DNA of 64,000 nucleotides from a bacterium (GTDB lineage Bacteria; Electryoneota; RPQS01), in the NCBI GenBank assembly GCA_016702305.1, contig JADJEH010000002.1:620001-684000 (forward strand), read 5' to 3'. Of the stretch, positions 50,724 through 60,200 are shown piece after piece (position 1 is the first letter of the stretch; the number at the start of each line of letters is the position of its first letter). The position numbers and the translations under genes were made by a program. The notes under the pieces were generated by a model. That model worked only from the letters and a program-made list of their open reading frames with translations, was not told where the DNA came from and did not search any database.

Positions 50724-53569
50724 AAATCTCGCGCACACTCTGTGTATGGCTACTCCTCACACTTGGGTCAATGGACGCCCTGGCCGATGCCCCATATGAA
50801 ATGGTCGGGAATGCCCTGTCCCGCTTCGGTATGACGCCGGACGCATTCAAATCGGATCGCGTTTGGATGGAAGACGACACATTCTTGTTGGATCCGATTC
50901 GCAACGCACTATCATCCCCGCTGGCCGCTCGCGAATTGGCACAGGTCGCGGCGGGTTTCGCGCCGCTCAAGCTGTCAGAATTGAATCGGTACCCGGACCT
51001 CGTCGGTCTGCTCAATCTCTCCATTCCTCAGGCGGTTTACGCCGACATTGATTCTCAGCTCGCGCATGCTCCGGCAGACAATCCTTTGGAACCACTGCAA
51101 AGCGCGCTGTCGCTCGCCGAAGGCTATCGCAAGCAGGCGTTCGACTCTTTGACTCCGGATCAGCGACAAGCCTTGTTGCTCGCGCTGCCGCTGTGGTTTG
51201 AAGACGAAGATACGCCATCGGACGACAGCTTGAAAGGTTCACTCTACCGTGCGTTCGGCATTGAAGCCGATACGACTCAAGTTGTGACATCGGACAGTGT
51301 CCTGACACTGTTAGCGCGGGTCAATCGCCATGCGCTGTCGGCGGCGGGTTACGCGTTTCTGCGCGGCGTCGCTGAACTGAGCACGAAGACCTTGACATTC
51401 CCACCCAAGCCACCATCACCCAAAACCAAAGGCAAAGCCGAGTCTGCTCCGCCCGTAACAGGCGTTGAAGGCGAGATCCTGTACTATCAAGACACGCCGC
51501 TCGGTCGCTGGGTCGTTGGCGGGCCGGGATCAAATCGCTACACGGAAGAGTTCGCGGTCATTATAGACCTCGGCGGTGACGATCGCTACACGGCCCGCTG
51601 CGCATCAGCCGTAGGCGGCATTCGCCGTTCTACATCTGTCGTTTTGGACTATGGCGGCAATGACATCTATGAACCGGCCGGATGGCTTTCACAGTCGTCG
51701 GCGATACTCGGACTGGCGGCGCTGGCAGATCTGAATGGTGATGACACCTACCGAGCCGGTTCATTTTCGCAGTCCGCCGCGTTCTGCGGAGTATCTCTGC
51801 TGTTTGACGGCGGCGGTGACGATCTCTACACGGCAGGCTGGTTCTCGCAGGGCGCTGCCGTCTGCGGTATCGCGCTGTTCACGGACGTAAGTGGCCGCGA
51901 TCTCTACGACGGCGCCGGATATGGTCAGGCCTTCGCATCAACTTATGCCTATGCCGCGTTGACGGACGGCGAAGGCAACGACGTGTATCGTTCAGGCGGC
52001 CTCGTACGCCATGAGCCGCTGCGGCCCGAAGACTATCGCTCGCTTTCGCAGGGCTTCGCCACCGGTGCGCGTCCGCGCAGCGGCGGCGGGATTGCCATCT
52101 TGCATGACATCAGCGGCAACGACTTTTACGACGCCGAAATTTACGGCCAGGGAGTGGGCTATTGGTATTCGCTCGGCGCTCTGCTCGACGACGGCGGGAA
52201 CGACTCGTACAGTTTGACCCAATACGGTCAAGGAGCGGGTATTCATCTCGCGTGCGGTGTGCTCGAGGATCGCAGCGGTGACGACCGCTATGACGCCCGC
52301 TTTGGACCGAGTCAAGGCGCAGCGCACGACTTAGCCGTCGGCGCGCTGATTGACTATAGCGGCGACGACCAGTACACGGCTTCCGGCGGACAAGGAATGG
52401 CCATCACAAACAGTGGCGCGCTGTTCGTGGACATGCAAGGGAATGATCTCTACGCCGTGCAGGAAAACTCTTCATCGCACGGTGGAACTCGTGCCGCCCG
52501 CAATTTCGGGAATCTCGCTCTTTTTGTGGACGGCGAAGGCAAGGACAGCTATTCGGGCGGTGAAGGTGCGGATTCAAGCGTCTGGTTTCGCGATGCGTAC
52601 GGTTACGCGGTGGATGTGGCCTTCGACAGCACGCGGCCGCGGGAGACCGAACCTGAAGTCGCTTTCGTGCCCGACGACACCACACGCTCAATCGAAGATC
52701 TATTTGCCGAGTCCGCGCTCTGGGAGGTTACGGACAATCGCGCCAAAGTTCGCCGCGCGCGGCTTGCACTGAAAGCGATTGGCACACGCGCAGTGGAATG
52801 GGCGGGCCAGAACAAACTGACGACCAACGATGCGCTCGAACGGCGGGCGATTGTCGAGCTGTTCAAGGACAATGTCAACGCCGCGCTGCCCTATCTGCGC
52901 ACGGCGTTCGAGGGATCGCATCCTGAAGGGCGACGCACAGCGGCGTCGGTCATCGGCGAGATCAAGGCGACCGCCGCCGCCGCTTGGCTTGAACCCAAAC
53001 TGCGCGATGCGTCCTACACCGTGCTGCGGCCCACGATTCTGCGCACGCTGGGCGACATCAATTCCTCATCGTCGCTGAAGATATTACAGGAGTTTAGCGA
53101 GAGCACCTCTGAGCGCGAACGACTCGCCGCCGTGGTCTCGATCGGCAAGCTGAAACTCGCTGACGGTTACGCGGACCTCTTTCACGCGCTGGAGGATTCA
53201 CTTTACACCGTGCGATCGGCCGCGCTCTACGCGCTTGCCGAACAATCCACCGCTGTTATTCCGGCGATGGATCGCGCATTGGCCGACAACCGAGCTCCGG
53301 CCTATATCGAGCAGGTGCTGTTGTCGGTGCCTTTGCTCGTGGACAAGTGGAAGAGCGACGCGGCGACCGCCGTGCAGGTCAAGAGCGCGTTGCCGCTTAT
53401 CAAAAAATATCTTGAATTTCCCGACGCCCGCGTGCAGGGCGCGGCGCTGATCGCCGCGGCGTCAGCGTACGACGACAAAAACTTCAACAAACTCCACGCG
53501 CGGTTTGCCGCCGCCACCGATCCGATCCTTTCGGCGCGTTGGAAGCAGGCGCAATCACGCCGCAACTAA
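50720..53569 (+). CDS. Large secreted GxDxY-repeat and HEAT-repeat protein
   Basis: 949 residues from ATG 50720; the open frame back to 50543 lies in thiN. A signal peptide (LCVWLLLTLGSMDALA) predicts export. Residues about 30-275 are a helical region without a named domain. Residues about 280-615 hold roughly twelve repeats of 25-28 residues with core L-x-D-x-x-G-[ND]-D-x-Y and a following SQGAA-type stretch (VLDYGGNDIYEPAG, LLFDGGGDDLYTAG, ALLDDGGNDSYSL). The regular Asp/Tyr/Gly pattern suggests a beta-solenoid, perhaps calcium-binding, though the acids are fewer than in RTX repeats. Residues about 670-945 are HEAT-like helical pairs (AVEWAG, AVVSIGKLKLAD, AALYALAEQ). No enzymatic motif is seen. 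It overlaps thiN by 4 bases and is followed after 8 by an M42 peptidase. Confidence 0.8.
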   Translation: MKISRTLCVWLLLTLGSMDALADAPYEMVGNALSRFGMTPDAFKSDRVWMEDDTFLLDPIRNALSSPLAARELAQVAAGFAPLKLSELNRYPDLVGLLNLSIPQAVYADIDSQLAHAPADNPLEPLQSALSLAEGYRKQAFDSLTPDQRQALLLALPLWFEDEDTPSDDSLKGSLYRAFGIEADTTQVVTSDSVLTLLARVNRHALSAAGYAFLRGVAELSTKTLTFPPKPPSPKTKGKAESAPPVTGVEGEILYYQDTPLGRWVVGGPGSNRYTEEFAVIIDLGGDDRYTARCASAVGGIRRSTSVVLDYGGNDIYEPAGWLSQSSAILGLAALADLNGDDTYRAGSFSQSAAFCGVSLLFDGGGDDLYTAGWFSQGAAVCGIALFTDVSGRDLYDGAGYGQAFASTYAYAALTDGEGNDVYRSGGLVRHEPLRPEDYRSLSQGFATGARPRSGGGIAILHDISGNDFYDAEIYGQGVGYWYSLGALLDDGGNDSYSLTQYGQGAGIHLACGVLEDRSGDDRYDARFGPSQGAAHDLAVGALIDYSGDDQYTASGGQGMAITNSGALFVDMQGNDLYAVQENSSSHGGTRAARNFGNLALFVDGEGKDSYSGGEGADSSVWFRDAYGYAVDVAFDSTRPRETEPEVAFVPDDTTRSIEDLFAESALWEVTDNRAKVRRARLALKAIGTRAVEWAGQNKLTTNDALERRAIVELFKDNVNAALPYLRTAFEGSHPEGRRTAASVIGEIKATAAAAWLEPKLRDASYTVLRPTILRTLGDINSSSSLKILQEFSESTSERERLAAVVSIGKLKLADGYADLFHALEDSLYTVRSAALYALAEQSTAVIPAMDRALADNRAPAYIEQVLLSVPLLVDKWKSDAATAVQVKSALPLIKKYLEFPDARVQGAALIAAASAYDDKNFNKLHARFAAATDPILSARWKQAQSRRN
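51557..52565 (+). repeat. Protein-level tandem repeats, about 12 units of roughly 78-84 bp
   Basis: The segment encodes about twelve copies of a 25-28 residue unit centred on D-x-x-G-[ND]-D-x-Y. Copies are diverged in sequence, so this is an old protein repeat rather than a recent DNA duplication. One unit (about residues 420-470) is enlarged by a Pro/Arg-rich loop. Confidence 0.75.
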
Positions 53570-53577
53570 TCTCGATT

Positions 53578-54642
53578 ATGGACAACAACTACTTCGTTTC
53601 ACTTCTGCGCGACCTCTCCGACGCGTTCGGCCCGTCGAATCATGAAGATCAAGTGCGTGACCTGATTCGCAAGACGATCACACCCTGGGTTTCCGACATC
53701 CGCGTGGACGCGCTGGGCAACATGATTGCGCACAGGCCCGGCACCAACGGCATGCGGCTGATGCTCGATGCTCACACGGACGAAATCGGCATCATGGTTC
53801 GCCACATTGATTCGCGCGGATTCGTGCGCTTCGCGACGATTGGCGGCTGGGATGACCGCATGTTCCCCGGCCACCGTGTGACCTTCAGATCGCGCTCCGG
53901 TGGTTTCTACCACGGTGTGATTGGCATGACGCCGCCGCACGTCCTGCCCCCGGCCCAGCGCGAGAAGGCAATTGCCGCCGAAGATTATTTTGTGGACCTC
54001 GGCGTGGACTCGTTTGACGAGGCCTCCGCGCTCGGTGCTGCGATTGGTGATCCCGGGACGCTGGCCTACCCGTTCCAGCAACTGAAGCAAGACGTGTATG
54101 TCGGCAAGGCCTTCGATGATCGCGTCGGCTGCCTGACTGTGATCGGCCTGATCAAAGCGTTGCATGAAGGTGAAATTAAGACGGAGATGGACGTCTACTT
54201 CAATTTTGCCACCAGCGAAGAAGTCGGTCTGCGCGGCGCGGGCCCTGCCGCATTTGGTATTGATCCGCACGTCGCCATCGCATTTGAAGGAACGATTGGA
54301 TCGGACTTTCCCGGTGTACCGGAAGAAAAACGGCCCTGTGCGCAACGCAAAGGGCCGGTGATAACGATTGCCGACAAGAGTATTCTGGTGCCGCGCCGCA
54401 TGGTTGACTTCATGACAGAATGCGCGCGCGAGTTGAGTGTGCCCTATCAATACAAGATGCCGATTTACGGCGGAACGAACGCGGGCGCCATTCACATGAC
54501 TCGTGCCGGCATCCTTACGGGTTGCATCGCCACGCCGTGTCGCTACATTCACTCGCCGAACACGACACTGTACTGGCCGGACTTCGAAAACACATTACGG
54601 CTTGCCAAGCGCTGCGTCGAACGCGTTCACGAACTCGTCTAA
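53578..54642 (+). CDS. M42 family metallopeptidase (glutamyl/deblocking aminopeptidase type)
   Basis: 354 residues from ATG 53578; the open frame upstream is inside the repeat gene. It is a two-metal aminopeptidase of the TET/PepA-like M42 clan that trims peptides in the cytoplasm. Metal and catalytic residues are seen in DAHTDEIGIMVRHI, KAFDDRVGCLTVIGL, SEEVGLRGAG with the catalytic Glu, and the bridging and His ligands in GGTNAGAIHMTRAGI. SGFPSNHEDQ-like FGPSNHEDQVRDL is the usual N-terminal helix. Its stop overlaps the convergent esterase stop by 4 bases. Confidence 0.94.
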   Translation: MDNNYFVSLLRDLSDAFGPSNHEDQVRDLIRKTITPWVSDIRVDALGNMIAHRPGTNGMRLMLDAHTDEIGIMVRHIDSRGFVRFATIGGWDDRMFPGHRVTFRSRSGGFYHGVIGMTPPHVLPPAQREKAIAAEDYFVDLGVDSFDEASALGAAIGDPGTLAYPFQQLKQDVYVGKAFDDRVGCLTVIGLIKALHEGEIKTEMDVYFNFATSEEVGLRGAGPAAFGIDPHVAIAFEGTIGSDFPGVPEEKRPCAQRKGPVITIADKSILVPRRMVDFMTECARELSVPYQYKMPIYGGTNAGAIHMTRAGILTGCIATPCRYIHSPNTTLYWPDFENTLRLAKRCVERVHELV

Positions 54643-56141
54643 CGTACGAGCACGACACGAACCGGAGCGCTGTCTCCGGCCCGTGTCCAATAGGCCCCGC
54701 TGCCAAGTTCCGGGAGCGTGAGAATCAACCGGTTTCGGCCCGCGGCCAACGTGGCCGGGCGGCTTGCCGCGAGTCGGCCAAGAACATCGAAGAACTGGAT
54801 GACTATGGCGCGGCTGTCCCGGCTGGCGATCGTCAGCCCGAGCTGGCCGTTAAACGGATTTGGATAGGCGCTCTCGATCTCGATTTCAGACGGTAGGAGA
54901 ACGGGAGCAGGGGGGTGGACTTCCATAAACGTCAGCGTGAAATTCGTATCGCTCTCGACGAGAAAAGACAATTCGCCGTCGGCGGAGACCGCCTGTACCG
55001 GAACGCCATTCATGACCGCCACCAAATCCTCCGACAGGCCCGCCAATCTGACGACGGGTTCACCTGCCGCCGGATCGGCGTTATGCCAATGACATCTTAG
55101 CGTGTCGACATCGGTCCAGGGAAATGCGAAATTCACGGTCAGCTCAGCCACATTGCGCAGTAGTGCAATGTCGAGTCGTTTGGCCGCAGCGTCCTTGCGT
55201 ACGTCAGCGCGCGCAAAGGTGTAGGCCGCGTCCCCCAGAACGACATCACAGTAATAATAGCGCCCGTCCTCATCGGCGGCCAAGGCCAGCGTATCGGGAA
55301 AGCGATTGACAGAGTGTTGCGCGAACCACGCGCACACGTCCTCTGTGACCATGGTCCCGAAACCATGCGCGACCCACGACGCCGGGAAAAAACGTGACTC
55401 CGCGCCGCCCGTGCGCAGTACCGACAAGTTGAATGCGGGATAACCGTATGCGTCCCATTCCGCCTGCGTGTCGCCCCAATTGCTCCAGACCGGCACCGTT
55501 AGAGCGTTGAAGTGCATGGACTCGGTCGTATCGGCAAAAAAAACGGCGCTGTATCGGTGGTACTCGTAGGCGATGGAGTCGCTCTCGAACGGGAAACCGC
55601 CGAACGCAACGCGCATGGAACGGTTGGTATCCCCGCTGGCCAAGTACTGCTCCTGGCGCAATTGCGTATCGAGAATCATGGAACCGCCGGCCGTGGCCGC
55701 AATCAAGTAGTCGTCGTAGGCGCAGTTGTTGTTGTGCCACACCTGCCCTGCTGCCGCGCCCATCGAACCGCCGCACATGTAGATTGAATCGCGTGAGAAG
55801 GGGTAGCGCGCTTCGATCCACTCAAGCATCGTACGGCAGTGCACTTGCGGCAGCCGTGTATTCCAATGCCGGTCATTTGGCCCCATGTGGCTAACGATGA
55901 TCCATCCGCGTTCGTCGCAGATCTCATCGTAAAGCTGCGCAAATATCTCCACTTCTGTCCCGCCGAGCGCGTGCCACCCTACAAGGATGGCGGGAGGCCG
56001 CGCAGCGTCGTAGCCTGATGGTATTTGGACATGAAATCGCGCCAAATCGCCGGACGTCGTCACGACTGTGGTGTCAAACACCAGCGGCTGGGCCACCGCC
56101 GTCGCCGCCAGGAAAAACACGATCATGAAGATTCGGAACAT
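54639..56141 (-). CDS. Secreted esterase-like alpha/beta hydrolase with Por-type sorting domain
   Basis: 500 residues from ATG 56141 after a short n-region and signal peptide (IFMIVFFLAATAVAQ); the longer frame to 56690 lies on the opposite strand of the SDR gene. The fold resembles PHB depolymerase or feruloyl-esterase-type enzymes: FHVQIPSGYD, nucleophile Ser126 in CGGSMGAAAG, and a likely catalytic His in WVAHGFG. The C-terminal 75 residues are a sorting domain: SAYPNPFNGQLGLTI, VIQFFDVLGRLAAS and LGSGAYWTRAG. Export through the outer membrane is inferred; the substrate is unknown. Its start codon is only 3 bases from the divergent SDR start. Confidence 0.85.
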   Translation of the reverse strand: MFRIFMIVFFLAATAVAQPLVFDTTVVTTSGDLARFHVQIPSGYDAARPPAILVGWHALGGTEVEIFAQLYDEICDERGWIIVSHMGPNDRHWNTRLPQVHCRTMLEWIEARYPFSRDSIYMCGGSMGAAAGQVWHNNNCAYDDYLIAATAGGSMILDTQLRQEQYLASGDTNRSMRVAFGGFPFESDSIAYEYHRYSAVFFADTTESMHFNALTVPVWSNWGDTQAEWDAYGYPAFNLSVLRTGGAESRFFPASWVAHGFGTMVTEDVCAWFAQHSVNRFPDTLALAADEDGRYYYCDVVLGDAAYTFARADVRKDAAAKRLDIALLRNVAELTVNFAFPWTDVDTLRCHWHNADPAAGEPVVRLAGLSEDLVAVMNGVPVQAVSADGELSFLVESDTNFTLTFMEVHPPAPVLLPSEIEIESAYPNPFNGQLGLTIASRDSRAIVIQFFDVLGRLAASRPATLAAGRNRLILTLPELGSGAYWTRAGDSAPVRVVLVR

Positions 56142-56144
56142 AAC

Positions 56145-56894
56145 ATGCACTATGAGTTGAACGGCAAAGTCGCGTTGGTTACGGGAGCGGGGCGCGGCAT
56201 CGGTCGCGCAATTGCCCTGAAGCTCGCGCAGGCCGGAGCCGATGTGGTCGTGAACTACCTCGAACGCGAAGACTCGGCTCACGAAGTTGTCGAGTGGATC
56301 CGCGGACTGGGCCGCCGCGCTGTCGCTATTCGCGCAGATGTTGCGGCCGAAGAGGGTGTGGACGCGCTCTTCACGGAAATGGGCGCTCACTTCACGCGGC
56401 TGGATATTGTGGTCAATAACGCCGGTCCCTTCAAGGTCAAGCGGGCCCTGGAAACCACGACTGAGGAGTGGGACTTGATGCTGCGTGGCAACCTGCTCAG
56501 CGCCTTTTGGGTTACACAGCGCGCGATTCCCTGGATGGACCGCTCCGAGAACGGAGGTTCCGTTGTCTTCATTGGTGCCCCCAACGCAGAGCGCGTTGGT
56601 TCGCAGCACGTGTCCTGTGCCTACTCGATCGCGAAAACGGGAGTCGTCATTCTGGCGCAGACCCTCGCCCGCGACCTTGGTCCCAAACACATCCGCGTTA
56701 ACGTGGTCAATCCGGGCTTCATCGAAAACGACTCAATGACCCCGCGCATGCGGCAATGGATGCCCTCGGAAGTGCCCTTGGGTGAAATCGGTTCGCCGGG
56801 CATGATTGCGGATGCCGTCCTCTACTTGACCAGTGCCCAGGCAGCGTACGTCAACGGCGCCATCCTGAACGTCCACGGTGGGTTATGGATATAG
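56145..56894 (+). CDS. SDR family oxidoreductase (FabG-like)
   Basis: 249 residues from ATG 56145. The N-terminus MHYELNGKVALVTGAGRGIG is canonical, with the TG-x3-GxG cofactor loop. NNAGPFKVKR and YSIAK (Tyr160, Lys164) follow. The usual catalytic Ser, about 13 residues before Tyr, is replaced: the segment reads FIGAPNAERVGSQ, with Ala145 at the best-aligned place, so Ser153 or another residue must serve or activity differs. The C-terminal YVNGAILNVHGGLWI is typical of beta-ketoacyl reductases. The upstream extension to 56025 lies in the opposite-strand esterase. Confidence 0.88.
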   Translation: MHYELNGKVALVTGAGRGIGRAIALKLAQAGADVVVNYLEREDSAHEVVEWIRGLGRRAVAIRADVAAEEGVDALFTEMGAHFTRLDIVVNNAGPFKVKRALETTTEEWDLMLRGNLLSAFWVTQRAIPWMDRSENGGSVVFIGAPNAERVGSQHVSCAYSIAKTGVVILAQTLARDLGPKHIRVNVVNPGFIENDSMTPRMRQWMPSEVPLGEIGSPGMIADAVLYLTSAQAAYVNGAILNVHGGLWI

Positions 56895-57063
56895 GCCTCA
56901 CAGGAATATAACGCCTCCGATTCCATTTGCCAACCGAATTCATAGATTAGTTAAAGTCAGAACTGAACATTGGATTGTAGGGTTTGCCCTATCTTAAATT
57001 TATATTTTATATTTATTTATGTAGACAAAATCTCATGAACTGAAATTGCAAGTTGACCATCGG

Positions 57064-57085
57064 GTGCGCGATTCGCGCACTTTTT
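57064..57085 (+). terminator. Intrinsic terminator after the SDR gene
   Basis: GTGCGCG (57064-57070) pairs with CGCGCAC (57074-57080) across an ATT loop, followed by five T (57081-57085). Perfect 7-bp stem. Confidence 0.85.
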
Positions 57086-57131
57086 GCGTTTCAAGGCCTC
57101 GCCTCAAAGTGCAAAAACCTCTGCTAACTCG

Positions 57132-57162
57132 TTGCAAAGGTGATTAATTACGTCTATTTTTG
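57132..57162 (+). promoter_or_regulatory. Bacteroidota-type promoter of the C25-like gene
   Basis: TTG (57132-57134) and TATTTTTG (57155-57162), separated by 20 bases, match the Bacteroidota -33 TTG / -7 TAnnTTTG pattern. The gene start follows 47 bases later. Confidence 0.6.
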
Positions 57163-57197
57163 TGAGTCGAATCCCCACGAAATTGAGTACTGTCTTT

Positions 57198-57202
57198 GGA
57201 GG
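57198..57202 (+). promoter_or_regulatory. Ribosome binding site GGAGG
   Basis: GGAGG lies 7 bases before ATG 57210 and decides that start over an in-frame GTG at 57162, which would also overlap the promoter box. Confidence 0.8.
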
Positions 57203-57209
57203 TAACACC

Positions 57210-60200
57210 ATGACCCGCATCTCAGCACGGTTCGTTCTGAGTCTCCTGTCCCTGTTTGTCGGATCGGCGCTGTACGCGTCCACGATAGAGACGGGATCTC
57301 CCTACCTTCACGTCAATAGCTTTTCGCCGGCCTACACGAACATCGAGTGGCGCGACGGCCAATTTAACGTCGCCTCGACCGTGCTGGACGGCGAACTGTT
57401 GTCCGCGGTGGACATCCCCGGTGAGCGTCTGCTCATGCGCGAAGGGATGCCCGCTCTTCCGCACATCACGCGCATCTACCAGATTCCTAATACAGGATCG
57501 GTTGAGCTCGTTATTAACAACGCCGAGTATCGCATCGAAGAGAATTTCAACTCGATTCCCTCGCAGCGTGAAGATCAGCAGTCGTGGGGTACGCCGCTGA
57601 AATCGCCGTCGGTCTACGGCGTGGATGCCTGGTACCCGCCGGCGGTAGCGGAAATCAGCGCACCTTCAATTTTTCGCGATTTTCGCGTTGTAACCGTGAC
57701 GCTGTACCCTGTGCAGGTCAACCCTGTCACTCGCCAAGCTCGCTTCTACGACAATTTGAGCGTGGATATCGTTGCCAACGAACTTCCGGGCATCAACGAA
57801 CTGCATCTGAATCGCCGCCCCAGCGGCACGTGGGCCCCGATGTATGAAGCCCTGATCGAGAATCTCGATGAGAATGCCTTGGACGACGCGGATCCTGCAC
57901 CGGGCAGCTATGCCATCATTTGCCGCGACAACGCCACCGCATTGCAGTGGGCCGACTCCCTGAAAATGTGGCGTGAGCGCATGGGTTTTACGGTGACGGT
58001 AGAAGCGCGTAACAACTGGTCCAGCAGCACCCTGCTTAGCTACCTTCAGGATGCGTACAACAATTGGGAACCGCCGCTGGAATACGCCTGCCTCCTGGGC
58101 GACGTTAGCGGTACTTGGTCCTTACCGATGAGTCCCAATTCCCGGTACGATCACGGTTACGCCGACCTCCAGGGGAATGACGATTTCGAGGAAATCTCGG
58201 TGGGCCGTTTGTCCGTATCTCAAGCCAATCACTTCCCGATCGTCTTCAACAAGATCACGGCCTACGAGCGCACGCCGTACATGGACGATCCGTCGTGGTT
58301 CACCCGTGCGTTCCTCTACGCCGGGACGAGCAACAACGTTAGTTCAAATGAAATTCTGATGCTCTGGGCTGCCGACATGTTCCGTAACTACACCGGCGTA
58401 TCCAATCCTCAGGTTTCAACGCACAACGGCTCGGTCAGCAATTCGCTTATCGGCGAGCGCCTCACGGAAGGCGTGACGTTCTTCCTGTGGCGCGGTACGG
58501 TCGTTGGAGAAATGCAGGAATCTGCGGCTACATCAATGAGTTCGTCCACGAAGCTGCCGGTTGTGCTGACAATCACGTGTGGCTCGGGTGACTTCGACGG
58601 CAGCGGTCTGAATGAAGCGTGGCTGCTGGCTGGTACCGCGACGGCGCCGAAGGGCGGAGTCTGCGGTATTGGTACTGCGACGTTTAACACGCACGTCCCC
58701 TTTAACAACACGATTGCCGGCGGTCTGGCCTACAACATCACCAACCGAGGCGTCCGCCACATCGGCCCCGCGCTCTCCGGCGCGAAAGCCGAGCTGCTGC
58801 GCTCGTTTCCCGGTGACGGTTTTGGCGCCCAATTCTCGTGGTGGAATAACTTGATGGGCGACCCGGGTCTCTCGATGTGGACCGATGTGCCGGTAGTCAT
58901 GGATGTCACGTATCCCGGCACGTTGAATGTTGGCGCTCGCCGCGTAAGACCGCAAGTCGTGGATCAGCTGTCAGGCGAGCCGATTGCGGACGCGTTGGTA
59001 GTTCTGATCAAAGACGACGAGACCTTCGTGAAGGGCTTCACCGATGCCGGTGGATTCGTTGATTTGCCGGTGACCGTGAACTCCACGGGAACCATGACGC
59101 TGACGGTTTCCAAGCGTAACCACAAGCCGTTTCTCGCGGACATAAGTTGTGTAACCGCCGACGAGATGGTGACGGTTCTGACATACGGCCTCGATGACGA
59201 CAACAGCAACGGCACGGTTGGCAACAGTAACGGCGCCTTCAATCCCGGCGAAACCGTGGATATGGCGCTGACACTGCGGAACTTCGGCACGGCGACGACC
59301 GCGCAGAACGTGACGGCCAGTGTGACTGTGGACAACCCGGATGTGACCATCCTGCAATCTACATCGTCTTTCCCGTCATTGGCGCCGGGCCAGCAGGGTG
59401 TCGGCAATTCCGCGTTCAGGCTGCATCTGGCGCCCACAATGCGCCATCTTGAGACGGCTAAGCTCACATTCGAGGTATCGTCGTCCAGCGGCACCGCCTT
59501 CAGCACGGTCGAGCTGACGATCCTTGCCGGAAGTTGCGTTTGGGTGTCGTCTCAGATATCCGGAGGCAATGGCAACAGTCGGTTGGATCCGGGCGAAATC
59601 GCCAACTTGCGGCTGACGGTCCGCAATGAAGGCGGTTTGACGATGGATGACGTGACCGCCACCTTGATTTCTCGATATAGCCTGCTGTCTGTCAATGACG
59701 GAACAGGGGTCTTCGGAGACATCGCCATTGGGCAAAACGCATCCAGCGGCGCCACCGATTTCGTGATTCGCGGCAACAGCGTTGCCTATCCCGGCAGTCA
59801 AGCGAGTCTGGTCGTCGTTCTGGAAACTCCGACGGGGTTCGTGGACACCGTGAGTTTCAATCTGCCCATCGGAGTCGCGGCCAACACCGACCCGTCCGGT
59901 CCGGATGCCTTCGGCTACGTGGCCTACGACAACATTGACACGGATTATGAGTTCAGTCGGCCGTTCGCCTGGACGGATATTTCCGCCACAGGTGTTCGCC
60001 TGACGCACGCCAGCGCCGATCCGGGTGAGCAGGCGCCCAATGGTCAGACCAATAGCGATGTCATTCCACTCCCGTTCCCCTTCATGTTCTATGGTGAAGT
60101 CTACGACACCCTGACGATTTGTTCCAATGGCTGGGCGGCGTTCGGGGATCAGGACCACTTGGACATGTTCCGCAATTATGCGATCCCGGGACAGCAGGCG

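Larger units (their letters stand above)
56895..57209 (+). other. AT-rich intergenic region with terminator and promoter
   Basis: 315 bases without a gene. After the SDR stop it holds a small TAGGG/CCCTA hairpin, an AT-rich block around 56990-57030, a strong terminator (57064-57085) and a promoter (57132-57162). No additional reading frame with a start is credible. Confidence 0.6.

Noticed and set aside
53599..54552. 317-residue minus-strand ORF opposite the M42 peptidase
   Set aside because: No domain signature; the plus strand shows complete peptidase motifs.
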